Assembly (NCBI GenBank): GCA_903789595.1
Contig: CAIFEZ010000001.1
Coordinates: 259,300-323,299, forward strand
From: an uncultured eubacterium 1-6
GTDB lineage: Bacteria > Bacillota > Clostridia > Lachnospirales > Lachnospiraceae
Direction: 5' to 3'
Length of the DNA: 64,000 nucleotides
Position numbers and translations under genes: made by a program. The notes under the pieces are model-generated. The model was not told the DNA's origin and made no database searches. It was given only the letters and a program-made list of their open reading frames with translations. This document shows positions 44,392-53,960 of the stretch, one piece after another (the stretch's first letter is position 1; each line of letters opens with the position of its first letter).

Positions 44392-45885
44392 ACTGTCCTG
44401 CTGAGACGCCTGCGCGATGGTAGACGTCTCCGCCATGTCTTCTGGAGCCGGCTTCAGGGAGAAAATGAATTCCGTGCCGACGCCCTCCGTGCTTACCACG
44501 GTTATCGTCTGCTTGTGCTGATTGATGATTTCCTTCACAATAGACAGACCAAGTCCGTTTCCCTTTCTTTCGCGTCCTCTCGATGCGTCGCTTTTGTAAA
44601 AACGATCCCATATTTTGTTCAGAGATGTTCTCGGTATGCCGGCGCCGTGGTCACGGACCGTGCAGAACACCTTGTCATGCCGGATATCACTTTCCAGCTC
44701 GATGACAGAACCGTCCCGGCTGAACTTTATCGCGTTGTCGATCAGATTATAGAGAACCTGCTGAATCTTCCCCTGGTCCGCAAGAACGGGAAGCGTTTCT
44801 CCCGTCAGAGTGATCTGAAAGGAAATCTGTCTGGGCTTGCAGATCCCTTCAAAGGAAGCGGCAGTGTTCCGGATCACCTCATTGATATCAAAGACGCTGA
44901 TGTGAAGGAGATTTTTTTTCTGGTCCATGCTGTTGAGAGTCAGAATGCCGTTGGTGAGCTTGGTCAGACGTTCGGTTTCACTCAGGACGATGCGCAGATA
45001 TCGCTCCTGCATCTCGGCCGGGATGGTGCCGTCGAGGATCGCCTCGACAAATCCCTTGATAGAGGTCAGAGGAGAGCGAAAATCATGGGAGACATTTGCG
45101 ATAAATTGTTTTTCATACTCATCGCTTTTGCTGATCTCATCAGACATCACATTCAGAGACGCCGCGAGATGCCCCATCTCGTCCTGTGATTTTACCCGGA
45201 TGTTGTATTTCATATCACCTTCCGCAAATTTCTCCGTTCCGGCGGTGATCTTCTTAAGAGGACGCAGTACGGAAAAATAGAGCAGTACAAATACGGAGAG
45301 AAAGGCGCAGTAGACGACAGCAGTCATGACATGGACCTTCGCAAGGATCCCTTCTTTCAGAGAGATAATCTTCTTCATTTCCATGTGGATGGCGACATAT
45401 CCCCTGATATTCAGATTGGAAGTGATCGGGATCATGACGCTCAGGTGATCGGTGTCGAAATAGTGGAAGAAGCTTCCGATGCTGTAGTAGTCGGACCCGA
45501 GCGCGACCGGATCAAAGCCGTCCAGCGTCACCGGAACGTATGTATTCAGGGGTTCGCCTGTATTCATGTAGACCTTGCCCTTCGGGCTGATCAGCCAGAT
45601 CTGGCATTCCTGATAAAGCGCGAGACGGGAGAGACTGTCGTAGAGCGCCTGGGCTTCCGTGCCGGCCGAAGATTCGGAAGCGCTTTCCGTGGTGGAGCGC
45701 GAATATGTGAGAATCGAACGGTCCGAGGCGATGTTGGATGCTTCTTCGTACAGGTTCAGGCTTTCGTAGTTCAGCACCTTCTTCTGAATCATCGAGGATC
45801 CCGCCGTCGAGAGAAAGATGAAGACCGCGAGTCCGATAATAATGTAAATGATGATGAATTTGTGGATGATTTTATGGCTGCGCAT
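44383..45885 (-). CDS. Sensor histidine kinase
   Basis: 500 aa membrane kinase. First helix at about residues 10-30, an extracytoplasmic sensor of about 150 residues, a second helix near 190-210 (VMTAVVYCAFLSVFVLLYFSVL), HAMP, then HisKA with phospho-acceptor His in NVSHDFRSPLTS and a HATPase domain (NLIDNAIKFS, DHGAGIP, GNGLGLSIV). It lies 24 nt downstream of its response regulator gene on the minus strand. The signal is unknown. Confidence 0.95.
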   Translation of the reverse strand: MRSHKIIHKFIIIYIIIGLAVFIFLSTAGSSMIQKKVLNYESLNLYEEASNIASDRSILTYSRSTTESASESSAGTEAQALYDSLSRLALYQECQIWLISPKGKVYMNTGEPLNTYVPVTLDGFDPVALGSDYYSIGSFFHYFDTDHLSVMIPITSNLNIRGYVAIHMEMKKIISLKEGILAKVHVMTAVVYCAFLSVFVLLYFSVLRPLKKITAGTEKFAEGDMKYNIRVKSQDEMGHLAASLNVMSDEISKSDEYEKQFIANVSHDFRSPLTSIKGFVEAILDGTIPAEMQERYLRIVLSETERLTKLTNGILTLNSMDQKKNLLHISVFDINEVIRNTAASFEGICKPRQISFQITLTGETLPVLADQGKIQQVLYNLIDNAIKFSRDGSVIELESDIRHDKVFCTVRDHGAGIPRTSLNKIWDRFYKSDASRGRERKGNGLGLSIVKEIINQHKQTITVVSTEGVGTEFIFSLKPAPEDMAETSTIAQASQQDSET

Positions 45886-45909
45886 GATTCTGTTTCATTT
45901 CTTTCGCTT

Positions 45910-46632
45910 TTACTTCTTCAGCAATTCAAACTTGTATCCGATTCCCCAGACGGTTGAGATCGACCAGTTGGGATTTCCGTTGATTTTTTCACGAAGCCTC
46001 TTGATATGTACGTCTACCGTCCGTGTGTCGCCGATGTATTCATAGCCCCAGATATTGTCGAGAAGCTGCTCTCTTGTGAAGACCTGATTCGGTGAGGAAG
46101 CAAGAAAATACAGAAGCTCCAGCTCCTTCGGCGGCATCTCGATGTTCTCTCCGTGATACGTCACGGAATAGTTTGTCAGATTGATAATGAGATCCGGATA
46201 CTCCACAACCTTCGCCGGCTGCGCGATGGTTTCCGGCTCCTCCTGAGGGAGCGCGGCGGTGTTCTGAAATCGGCGGAGCACGGCCTTTACACGGGCGACC
46301 AGCTCCTTGGAGTCAAAGGGCTTGATGATATAATCATCCGCACCGAGCTCAAGTCCCAGAACCTTATCAAATACCTCTCCCTTTGCGGAGAGCATGATGA
46401 TCGGGACCTTCGATTTGTGGCGGATCTCCCGGCAGACCTCATAGCCGTCCATTCCGGGAAGCATCAGATCCAGAAGAATCAGATCCGGACGGAATCTCGG
46501 AAAGGCCTTCAGAGCGGCCTCTCCGTCATTCACGATTTTACACTCGAAGCACTCCTTCGTCAGGTAAAGGGAAATCAATTCCGCGATATTGTTGTCATCA
46601 TCAACGATGAGTATTTTCTGTTTTGCCGCCAT
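45910..46632 (-). CDS. OmpR/PhoB-family response regulator
   Basis: 240 aa. Receiver domain with acidic pocket DDDN near residue 12, phospho-acceptor Asp in LILLDLMLPGMDGYE, and the Lys in IIKPFDSKE. A C-terminal winged helix (ELELLYFLASSPNQVFTREQLL, DVHIKRLREKI) binds DNA. AGGAGG precedes the ATG. First gene of the two-component operon with the kinase at 44383. Confidence 0.96.
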   Translation of the reverse strand: MAAKQKILIVDDDNNIAELISLYLTKECFECKIVNDGEAALKAFPRFRPDLILLDLMLPGMDGYEVCREIRHKSKVPIIMLSAKGEVFDKVLGLELGADDYIIKPFDSKELVARVKAVLRRFQNTAALPQEEPETIAQPAKVVEYPDLIINLTNYSVTYHGENIEMPPKELELLYFLASSPNQVFTREQLLDNIWGYEYIGDTRTVDVHIKRLREKINGNPNWSISTVWGIGYKFELLKK

Positions 46633-46782
46633 GCCCGGCCTCCTTCCTTATTCGCTGTCATTCCAGGGCCTTTAGCATACGTTCAGGACTGCGGGAGTGT
46701 GCAGCACAGGACCATCCGCAGTTCACAAGGCTTGTGGAACAGGATATGGTATGAACGTGTTTCTACAATCGTTTATACCTGT

Positions 46783-49161
46783 TTATTTTTTGAAATGGAC
46801 AATCGTGACGCCGGCATCCCCTTCTCCGTATTCGGCAAGGTGAAAGCTCTCCACATGCTTCTGCCTGCGGAGATAATCGTGAATGCCCTTTCTGAGCTTG
46901 CCGGTTCCCTTTCCGTGGATGATACGGACACTGTTCAGATGCGCGATGTAGGCGTCGTCCAGGTACTTGTCAAGCTCTGCCACCGCCTCGTCAACAGTCT
47001 TTCCGAGAACATTGATCTCCGAAGAGACGGTCATGGCCTTCGACATCCGTACCTTTCCCGTGCTGGTGCGGGAGAGCTGCTTCGAGGTGATGACCGGCTC
47101 GTCCACGAGCTCCAGATCGCTGATATGCACCTTTGTGCGGATGATGCCACATCGGACAAAGAGGTATCCCTTGCTGTCGGGGTGAGAGCTGACGGTCCCG
47201 TTCAGATTCAGGCTGAGAACGTGAACAGAGTCCCCGAGCTGCAGATCCGACGGCTTCAGCTCTTTCTTCGGCTTCTCCGCGGGTTTCATCGCAAGACTGC
47301 TTTCTGTCTTGTTCATCTTCTTGCGAAGTTCATTCCGTTTCCGTTCCATTTCTCCGGAATTGATGGCGTTCTTGCCGAATCTGCGGAAATCCTTCATCGT
47401 CTGGTCGGCATAGTCCTTCGCCTCCTGCAGAATGCTGTGCGCATCCTCATTCGCCTTCCGGATGATTTTCTCCTTCTGCTGCTCAAGAGTCCGGACGCGG
47501 TTCTCGAGCTCTTTTTCTTTTTTGTCGAGCTGCTCCTTCTCGTACTGTATCGCGCGCCGGTCGTTTTCCATCTGAATGCGGTTCTGTTCCAGAGAAGTAA
47601 GGACATCCTCAAAGGATTCATCCTGCTCGCTGATCTGCTGCTTTGCGCTGTCAATGATATAGTCCGGAAGTCCGAGCTTCTGGGAAATCGCAAACGCGTT
47701 TGATTTTCCCGGAACGCCGATCAGGAGCCGGTAAGTCGGACGGAGCGTCTCCACATTGAACTCACAGGATGCATTTTCCACACCAGGCGTACTCAGCGCA
47801 AAAATCTTCAGCTCGCTGTAATGCGTCGTCGCCATGGTGCGGATTCCCTGTCCGTGAAGATAGGAGAGAATCGCAATGGCGAGAGCAGCGCCCTCGGTCG
47901 GATCCGTGCCCGCGCCGAGCTCGTCGAACAGCACGAGAGAATTCCGGTCCGCCTTGTCGAGAAAGCTTACGATATTGGTCATGTGAGAACTGAAGGTCGA
48001 CAGAGACTGCTCAATGCTCTGCTCGTCGCCGATGTCCGCATAGACCTCGGAAAAAACAGCAAGCTCGGAACGGTCCAGCGCCGGTATGTGCAGACCGGAT
48101 TGTCCCATCAGCGTGAGAAGTCCGACCGTTTTGAGAGACACAGTCTTTCCTCCCGTATTCGGGCCGGTTACGATCAACAGGTCAAAATCAATACCGAGAC
48201 TGATATCGATCGGGACGACCCGATGCTTTTCGATCAGAGGATGTCTCGCCTTGCGAAGAGAGATCCTGCCCTCCGTATTCAGGAGAGGCTGCGAGGCGTT
48301 CATTTCCAGAGACAGTGCGCCCCTGGCAAAAATGAAATCGAGCTCGGTCATGTTCTTCATGTCATATTCCAGGTCCTCGATATGCTCTGCTGCCTCATTG
48401 CTCAGATTCGCCAGGATGATCTCGATTTCCTTTTTTTCCTTGATCTCGAGCTCCCGGATGTCATTGTTGAGCTTCACGACAGCCATCGGCTCGATAAAGA
48501 GCGTTGCTCCCGTAGAAGACTGATCATGAACCATTCCCGGAACATTACCGCGGTTCTCGGCCTTGACGGGGAGACAGTATCTTCCGTCACGCATCGTGAT
48601 CACGGCGTCCTGCAGTGAGGTCCTGAGGGGGCCGTTCATCATTTGATTCAGCGTAGTGTGAATTTTCTCGCCGCAGACCTGAATCTGACGGCGGATATTT
48701 TTCAGCGCAGGACTGGCATCGTCCGCGACTTCGTCCTCGGAAAGAATACATCGGCGGATCTCTGCAGAGAGCGGCGTCAGAGGTTCGAGAAGCTCAAAGA
48801 TCGCGTCCAGAGAATCTTCCTCAGTCTCGTTGTTTTCATGTCGGCCGTAGGCCTTCACCCGGGCCGCGTTCTCCAGAAGGCCCGCTATATTCAGAAGCTC
48901 CGTCATCGAGAGCGCGCTTCCGACCTCCAGCCGCTTCAGAGAAGGGCCGATATTCCTGGTATTGCCGAAAGAAATGCTTCCCTTGCGAAACAGACGGCTC
49001 ACCGCATCTGTGGTTTCCTGCTGCAGTCTTCTGATTTCACCAGGATCCGCAGATGGCTCCAGTTCCATGCATTTCTGACGCCCGGGTCCGCTCGTTGCGT
49101 GAGAGGCCAGTTTCTTTCTGATTTTATCGTATTCCAATACTCGCAGTGCTCGTTCATTCAT
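46783..49161 (-). CDS. mutS2: MutS2 family ATPase/endonuclease
   Basis: 792 aa, usual length for MutS2. Core helical domains, the ABC-type ATPase with Walker A GPNTGGKTVSLKT, LVLFDELGAGTDPTEG (Walker B) and ATTHYSELK. A long coiled coil lies at about residues 515-625, followed by a KOW-like stretch and a C-terminal Smr nuclease domain with HGKGTGKLRKG. It lacks the mismatch-recognition domain of MutS1. Known members act in recombination control and in rescuing collided ribosomes. Monocistronic on the minus strand. Confidence 0.97.
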   Translation of the reverse strand: MNERALRVLEYDKIRKKLASHATSGPGRQKCMELEPSADPGEIRRLQQETTDAVSRLFRKGSISFGNTRNIGPSLKRLEVGSALSMTELLNIAGLLENAARVKAYGRHENNETEEDSLDAIFELLEPLTPLSAEIRRCILSEDEVADDASPALKNIRRQIQVCGEKIHTTLNQMMNGPLRTSLQDAVITMRDGRYCLPVKAENRGNVPGMVHDQSSTGATLFIEPMAVVKLNNDIRELEIKEKKEIEIILANLSNEAAEHIEDLEYDMKNMTELDFIFARGALSLEMNASQPLLNTEGRISLRKARHPLIEKHRVVPIDISLGIDFDLLIVTGPNTGGKTVSLKTVGLLTLMGQSGLHIPALDRSELAVFSEVYADIGDEQSIEQSLSTFSSHMTNIVSFLDKADRNSLVLFDELGAGTDPTEGAALAIAILSYLHGQGIRTMATTHYSELKIFALSTPGVENASCEFNVETLRPTYRLLIGVPGKSNAFAISQKLGLPDYIIDSAKQQISEQDESFEDVLTSLEQNRIQMENDRRAIQYEKEQLDKKEKELENRVRTLEQQKEKIIRKANEDAHSILQEAKDYADQTMKDFRRFGKNAINSGEMERKRNELRKKMNKTESSLAMKPAEKPKKELKPSDLQLGDSVHVLSLNLNGTVSSHPDSKGYLFVRCGIIRTKVHISDLELVDEPVITSKQLSRTSTGKVRMSKAMTVSSEINVLGKTVDEAVAELDKYLDDAYIAHLNSVRIIHGKGTGKLRKGIHDYLRRQKHVESFHLAEYGEGDAGVTIVHFKK

Positions 49162-49463
49162 ATATAATATATCCTTGTACCTTTATTGTCATGCCCGGTC
49201 ATGCGGATGCACATACCGGCGCTGATCTTACTCTGTTTATCATACTCTAAAAAGCAGATTTTCGAAACCGTCTGACGTAAAAATAAAGGAAGAAACTCTG
49301 GGGTATTCATAAAATGTTCATATGTCTTTGATATAGTTACATCGTTAATTTGAGAATTTCATATCCGCTGTTCTCCGGGGAAGATGATGCCCGTGCGGCG
49401 GAAATGTATTTTTCTAACGAGCGCCGGACAGACCAGAGTCCGTGCACCCTCTGGAGAAATCTT
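49162..49463. other. Divergent intergenic region
   Basis: 302 bp between mutS2 (minus) and the HtrA-like gene (plus). It is AT-rich near mutS2, with TATAATATAT at 49163-49172. I see no clear paired promoter, repeat or operator. The track extends the plus-strand ORF back to a TTG at 49350, but there is no RBS there. Confidence 0.4.
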
Positions 49464-51005
49464 ATGAAGGACGATACAGACGATATATTCAAGACAAATC
49501 CGGGATCGGACGAAGAAAAAGGAAAATCCGGTTCTGAAGAATTCCGGAATCCGTCATCTGTAGAAATTTCATCGGAAGAAGGCACAGATGCAGAGGATTC
49601 GTACCAGTTTATCCATCAGGTGATCCGCAAAAAGCCGAGAAATTACAAGGCTCAGATTCTGCGGATCCTTTCCATAATCGGAATCGGCGCGGCAATCGGC
49701 GCGGTCTCTGCTTTTGTTCACGCAGGGCTTTACCCGGCCGCAAAGAAAGTTCTCGGGGCCGATAATGAGAAAATCACCATTCCGGAGGATTCCGATCCGG
49801 AAGCCGTCGGAGCCGTTTCCGCTTCCTCGGGGAATGCGGTACTGTCCGCCTCATCCGCCGCCGTTTCCTCAGAATCCGGCGGAGAGATGCCGGATCCGTC
49901 GCCGACAGAATCTGCTTCGTCAGAATCCGCCGGAGGTTCTGCGTCCGGAAGCGGGACGCTTCCGGAATCGGCGCCCGGCGAAACGTCTTCAGAAAGCACG
50001 GAGGAGAACGGAACAGCGGAAAGCCCGGGTTCGAGCGGGATTACGCTGGAGGATTATCAGCAGCTCTACCAGGATATGCTGAAAACAGCCGATGAGGCGA
50101 AGCGTTCTCTTGTCGAGGTCATCGGTATAACGAGCCAGCTGGATTATTTTAATGAGGATTACCAGACCCAGCAGCAGGTGGCAGGAATCCTGATCGCCGA
50201 AACGGATGACAATGACTATATTCTGACCGAGAGCAGCGTGGTAGAGGGCTCCGAGAATATCATGGTTAAATTCGACGACAACTCCATGGTCCAGGCGACG
50301 CTGCGAAAGTCGGATTCGAACACGGGGCTGGCTGTGCTGACCATCGCTCCCTCCGACATCAGCGAGAGAGCAAAGAGCGAGCTTGCAGTTGCTCCGCTCG
50401 GCAACTCCTATTCCGTCCGTCAGGGCGATCCGGTACTTGCACTCGGAAACCTGATGGGATATAGTGATATCGTTGCGAACGGAACGGTAACTTCAGTATC
50501 CAATAAGATATCCGCGTTAGATGCCGAATACAGCATTCTCACGACAGATATTGAAGGCAGCAGTACATCCAGCGGCATTTTGGTGAATATGAAGGGCGAG
50601 ATTATCGGACTGATCCCTCAGAATATCAGTGACGGAGGGACTACGATCACCGCCTATGCCATTTCCGGCGTCAAAGCTCTGATCCAGAAGTTGTCGAACA
50701 ACGAGACGACAGCGTATCTCGGCATCAAGGGAAGAGAGGTCACCGAAAGCCTGTCGCAGACGACGGGCATTCCGGTCGGGCTTCTGGTTACCGAGGTGGC
50801 ACAGGATTCTCCCGCGATGCTCGCAGGATTCAAGGAATATGACGTGATCACGGAAATCTCCGGAAAGCAGATCCGAACGGTTCAGGACCTGGAGAATATT
50901 CTGTCGAACTTCAAGGCAAATAATGTCATCACGGTTACGGCCATGCGGCAGGGAGCCGACGGATATGCGCAGGTTACGTTCAGTGCGGCACTCGGAGAAA
51001 AATAA
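49464..51005 (+). CDS. HtrA/DegP-like protein with PDZ domain, predicted catalytically inactive
   Basis: 513 aa from ATG 49464, chosen for GGAG eight bases upstream. A cytoplasmic acidic tail is followed by one membrane helix (about residues 64-90), an ~100-residue Ser/Glu/Pro-rich linker, a trypsin-like domain (about 205-410) and a C-terminal PDZ domain. Aligning to the HtrA motifs by eye: TNNHVV becomes TESSVV, so the catalytic His is Ser258. TDLAVL becomes TGLAVL, so the Asp is Gly288. GNSGGPL becomes STSSGIL, keeping Ser369 but altering the oxyanion glycines. It is probably a non-proteolytic sensor or scaffold. The YhaM gene follows after 18 nt. Confidence 0.88.
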   Translation: MKDDTDDIFKTNPGSDEEKGKSGSEEFRNPSSVEISSEEGTDAEDSYQFIHQVIRKKPRNYKAQILRILSIIGIGAAIGAVSAFVHAGLYPAAKKVLGADNEKITIPEDSDPEAVGAVSASSGNAVLSASSAAVSSESGGEMPDPSPTESASSESAGGSASGSGTLPESAPGETSSESTEENGTAESPGSSGITLEDYQQLYQDMLKTADEAKRSLVEVIGITSQLDYFNEDYQTQQQVAGILIAETDDNDYILTESSVVEGSENIMVKFDDNSMVQATLRKSDSNTGLAVLTIAPSDISERAKSELAVAPLGNSYSVRQGDPVLALGNLMGYSDIVANGTVTSVSNKISALDAEYSILTTDIEGSSTSSGILVNMKGEIIGLIPQNISDGGTTITAYAISGVKALIQKLSNNETTAYLGIKGREVTESLSQTTGIPVGLLVTEVAQDSPAMLAGFKEYDVITEISGKQIRTVQDLENILSNFKANNVITVTAMRQGADGYAQVTFSAALGEK

Positions 51006-51023
51006 CGGGAAGGACAGGCTTGC

Positions 51024-51989
51024 ATGTTATATATTCAGGAACTCAGTGAAGGAATGAAAATCAGCGGAATCTATCTGGTAAAATCCAAGTCCTCCGCGAC
51101 AACAAAGAATGGCAAGAATTATGATAATGTAATATTGATGGACAAAACGGGAACGGTCGACTGCAAAATCTGGGACCCGGATTCACCGGGCATCGACGAT
51201 TTTGACGCGCTCGACTACGTGGATATCATCGGCGATGTGTCGAGATACAACGGATCCCTTCAGGTCGCTCTGAAGAGAGTGCGCGTCGCGAAGGAAGGAG
51301 AGTACAAGCCCTCCGATTATCTGCCGACGAGCGACAAGAATATCGATGAGATGTTCGGCGCGCTGCTGAATTTCATCAACAAGGTCAAAAATCCCTACCT
51401 GCATCAGCTGCTGACCCATTACTTTGTCGACGATCCGGAATTCATCAAACGATTCAAGAGCGCTTCTGCTGCGAAGACGATCCATCACGCATTTGTCGGA
51501 GGACTCCTGCAGCACACCCTCTATGTCACGAATATGTGCTATTTCTTCACCAAGTATTATCCGATCCTGAATTCCGATCTGCTGCTCACGGCGGCAATCT
51601 GTCATGACATCGGCAAAACGGCGGAGATTTCTTCCTTCCCGCAGAATGACTACACCGACGACGGCCAGCTTCTCGGCCATATCATGATCGGGGCCGAGAT
51701 GATCCACGACACGGCGAGATCAATTCCGGGATTCCCGGCAAAGCTGGAGTCAGACCTGAAGCACTGCATTCTGGCCCATCACGGTGAATATGAGTACGGC
51801 TCTCCGAAGAAACCGGCACTCGCGGAAGCGCTCGCCCTGAATCTGGCGGATAACGCGGACGCCCGTCTGGAGACCATGACGGAGCTGTTCAAGTCCAATG
51901 CCCAGAAACCGTTGGACGAGTGGCTCGGTTACAACCGGGTATTCGAATCAAACATCCGGAGAACCGGAGATCTGGACGATCTGAAATAA
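51024..51989 (+). CDS. YhaM-type 3'-5' exoribonuclease (OB fold plus HD domain)
   Basis: 321 aa. An N-terminal OB-fold nucleic-acid-binding domain (IYLVKSKSSATTKNGKNYDNVILMD) and a C-terminal HD metal-dependent domain with HHAFVGGLLQHT and ICHDIGKTAE, then HCILAHHGEYEYGSPKKP. This is the arrangement of Bacillus YhaM, which trims RNA and single-stranded DNA. Length matches (~314). Start 51024 has GGGAAGGACAGG upstream. Probably cotranscribed with the HtrA-like gene. Confidence 0.92.
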   Translation: MLYIQELSEGMKISGIYLVKSKSSATTKNGKNYDNVILMDKTGTVDCKIWDPDSPGIDDFDALDYVDIIGDVSRYNGSLQVALKRVRVAKEGEYKPSDYLPTSDKNIDEMFGALLNFINKVKNPYLHQLLTHYFVDDPEFIKRFKSASAAKTIHHAFVGGLLQHTLYVTNMCYFFTKYYPILNSDLLLTAAICHDIGKTAEISSFPQNDYTDDGQLLGHIMIGAEMIHDTARSIPGFPAKLESDLKHCILAHHGEYEYGSPKKPALAEALALNLADNADARLETMTELFKSNAQKPLDEWLGYNRVFESNIRRTGDLDDLK

Positions 51990-52060
51990 GCTATCGGAAA
52001 AGCAGGATCCGGTGACCGAAATTAGTAATCCGGAAACTGGGAAACGGTTGATTTGAGACA

Positions 52061-52249
52061 ACGAGATCAAACGCGCTTCGCGGGTTTGATCTCGTTATCG
52101 CGACGCTCGCCCCGCACGAATACTTCGCATTCGGCTTAGGCTCGCTGTTAGTGTAACGAGATAAAACGCGCTTCGCGGGTTTGATCTCGTTATCGCAACG
52201 CTCGCCCGCACGAATACTTCGCATTCGGCTGTGGCTCGCTGTTCGCGTA
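52061..52249. repeat. 95-bp tandem duplication of a palindromic element
   Basis: Unit one 52061-52155 and unit two 52156-52249 are nearly identical. Each contains GAGATCAAAC-GCGCTTCGCG-GGTTTGATCTC (a long hairpin, with one mismatch in the second unit) and then CGCACGAATACTTCGCATTCGG. It occupies most of the 319-bp gap between the YhaM and rlmD genes. Same core type as at 114-145 and 18408. Confidence 0.9.
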
Positions 52250-52308
52250 AATAAACGGGCGTCAATCTGAATGATCAGATCGTCGTCCGTTTTTTCAGGA
52301 GAAAAGAC

Positions 52309-53691
52309 ATGGAATACAGGAAAAATGATACGGCGACGGCGGAGATCATTGACATCGGACAGGACGGTGCAGGAATCGGACGAACAGAAGATGGCTACAC
52401 TTTATTTGTCAAGGACACCGTACCGGGGGACAGGGCAGAAGTCCGGATCATCAAGGTCAAAAAGTCTTACGGGTACGGCAGACTTGAGAGAGTCCTGAAG
52501 GCTTCACCCGACAGAACCGAACCTCCGTGTCCTGTCTCGCGGCAATGCGGGGGCTGCCAGCTGCAGATGATGTCCTATCCGGCACAGCTGGCGATGAAAG
52601 AGGAGAAGGTCCGGAACGATCTGAAAAGAATCGGCGGTTTCGAAAATCTCGAAATCCGGAAAATTGTTCCGATGGAATCTCCGTTCCGTTATCGGAACAA
52701 GGCACAGTTCCCGGTCGGCACAGACAGGGACGGAAATCCTATCGCGGGATTTTACGCGGGCAGAACGCACACGATTATTCCCAATCCGGACTGCCTTCTC
52801 GGATGCCCGGAGAACCGGGAGATTCTGGAAGAAATACTTGGCTGGATGAGGGATAACCGGATTCCGGCATACAGCGAGGAAACCGGAAAGGGGCTGGTTC
52901 GTCATGTTCTGATCCGAAAGGGATTTGCAACCGGTGAAATCATCGTATGCCTGATTATCAACGGCGGCAGAATTCCCGCATCGGATGACCTCATCCATCG
53001 TCTGGAAAAAATCCCGGGAATGACCGGTATCACCTTCAGCAGCAATACGAGAAGGACAAATGTCATCATGAACGGGCCGGTGAAGCCGGTATGGGGACAA
53101 GAATACATCACGGACATTCTGAAATCCGCAGCGTTCGGTGTCAGCGTCCGTTATCAGATTTCGCCGGCTTCCTTCTACCAGATAAATCCGGTTCAGACAC
53201 AGCGCATCTATGAGAAGGTGCTGGAGCTGGCCTGCCTTCATGGGAATGAAACGGTCATGGACCTTTACTGCGGCATCGGAACCATTTCACTTTTTCTCGC
53301 CCGCAAGGCACGCAAAGTCATCGGAGTGGAAATTGTTCCGAGAGCAATTGAGGACGCGAGAAAAAATGCACAGATAAACGGGATAGAAAACGCGGAATTC
53401 TATGTCGGAAAGGCAGAGGAGGTTGTGCCAGGCCTTGAAAAAGAAGGAATCCGCGCCGATGTAGCGGTAGTAGACCCTCCGAGAAAGGGATGCGATGAAA
53501 AACTTCTGCAGACGCTGGTCCGCATGAAGCCGGAGCGAATCGTCTATGTAAGCTGCGATCCCGCGACACTGGCAAGGGATCTGAAGTATCTGTCCGGGAA
53601 CGGGTTTCATGCAGAGTATGTGCAGCCCTATGACCAGTTCAGCGAGACGGTTCACGTCGAGACGGTCGCTCTGCTAATGAGGACAAATTGA
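52309..53691 (+). CDS. rlmD: 23S rRNA (uracil-C5)-methyltransferase RlmD, second paralog with TRAM domain
   Basis: 460 aa. The N-terminal TRAM domain (AEIIDIGQDGAGIGRTEDGYTLFVKDTVPGD, in part) binds RNA. Fe-S ligands are in CPVSRQCGGC. The SAM domain has DLYCGIGTISLFLA, then VVDPPRKGCDE and catalytic Cys in YVSCDPATLARDL. Full-length RlmD/RumA architecture, so U1939 of 23S rRNA is the probable target. It is the last clearly chromosomal gene before the accessory mosaic. A module copy with a terminator follows at once. Confidence 0.93.
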   Translation: MEYRKNDTATAEIIDIGQDGAGIGRTEDGYTLFVKDTVPGDRAEVRIIKVKKSYGYGRLERVLKASPDRTEPPCPVSRQCGGCQLQMMSYPAQLAMKEEKVRNDLKRIGGFENLEIRKIVPMESPFRYRNKAQFPVGTDRDGNPIAGFYAGRTHTIIPNPDCLLGCPENREILEEILGWMRDNRIPAYSEETGKGLVRHVLIRKGFATGEIIVCLIINGGRIPASDDLIHRLEKIPGMTGITFSSNTRRTNVIMNGPVKPVWGQEYITDILKSAAFGVSVRYQISPASFYQINPVQTQRIYEKVLELACLHGNETVMDLYCGIGTISLFLARKARKVIGVEIVPRAIEDARKNAQINGIENAEFYVGKAEEVVPGLEKEGIRADVAVVDPPRKGCDEKLLQTLVRMKPERIVYVSCDPATLARDLKYLSGNGFHAEYVQPYDQFSETVHVETVALLMRTN

Positions 53692-53696
53692 AAATG

Positions 53697-53940
53697 TGGC
53701 TATAAAGCCCGTGTTTAAGCCATTTCTGCGGCATCCGTCTTTCTGAAAAGAGAGGCGGGTGCCGCTTTTTCTGTCTGGGAAAATGTGAAAGTCGCTCTGG
53801 CGTGAATGTGGGAAGGCTATTTTGATGAATTTTTGCCGGGCGAGACTGTGGCTTTGCTATTTTGGGTAGGTTGTGACTGTGGAAAGGCTATTTTTCGGAA
53901 GTCGAGACTGTGGAAACGCTATTTGAGCCTGCGGCAGATC
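53697..53940 (+). repeat. Accessory repeat module, copy A (terminator plus motif array)
   Basis: Contains a terminator (53728-53771: GCGGCATCCG..GGGTGCCGC then TTTTTC), followed by motif copies of the form GACTGTGGAAAGGCTATTT with TGTG at 53784 (degenerate), 53807, 53847, 53878 and 53909. The last two intervals are 31 bp. It ends with GAGCCTGCGGCAGATCGG. The same module recurs at 58117 and 63176. Likely the end of a mobile element with transposase-binding repeats (inference). Confidence 0.8.
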
Positions 53941-53960
53941 GGTACCTTCATTCTTAGGAG

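Noticed and set aside
46153-47703. 516-aa plus-strand ORF opposite the response regulator and mutS2
   Set aside because: Shadow of two well-supported minus-strand genes; composition is a by-product of their codons.
53780-53930. CRISPR-like array from ~31-bp-spaced motifs
   Set aside because: Conserved motifs are short and degenerate, intervals vary (23, 40, 31, 31), and the intervening DNA is shared between module copies, unlike spacers.
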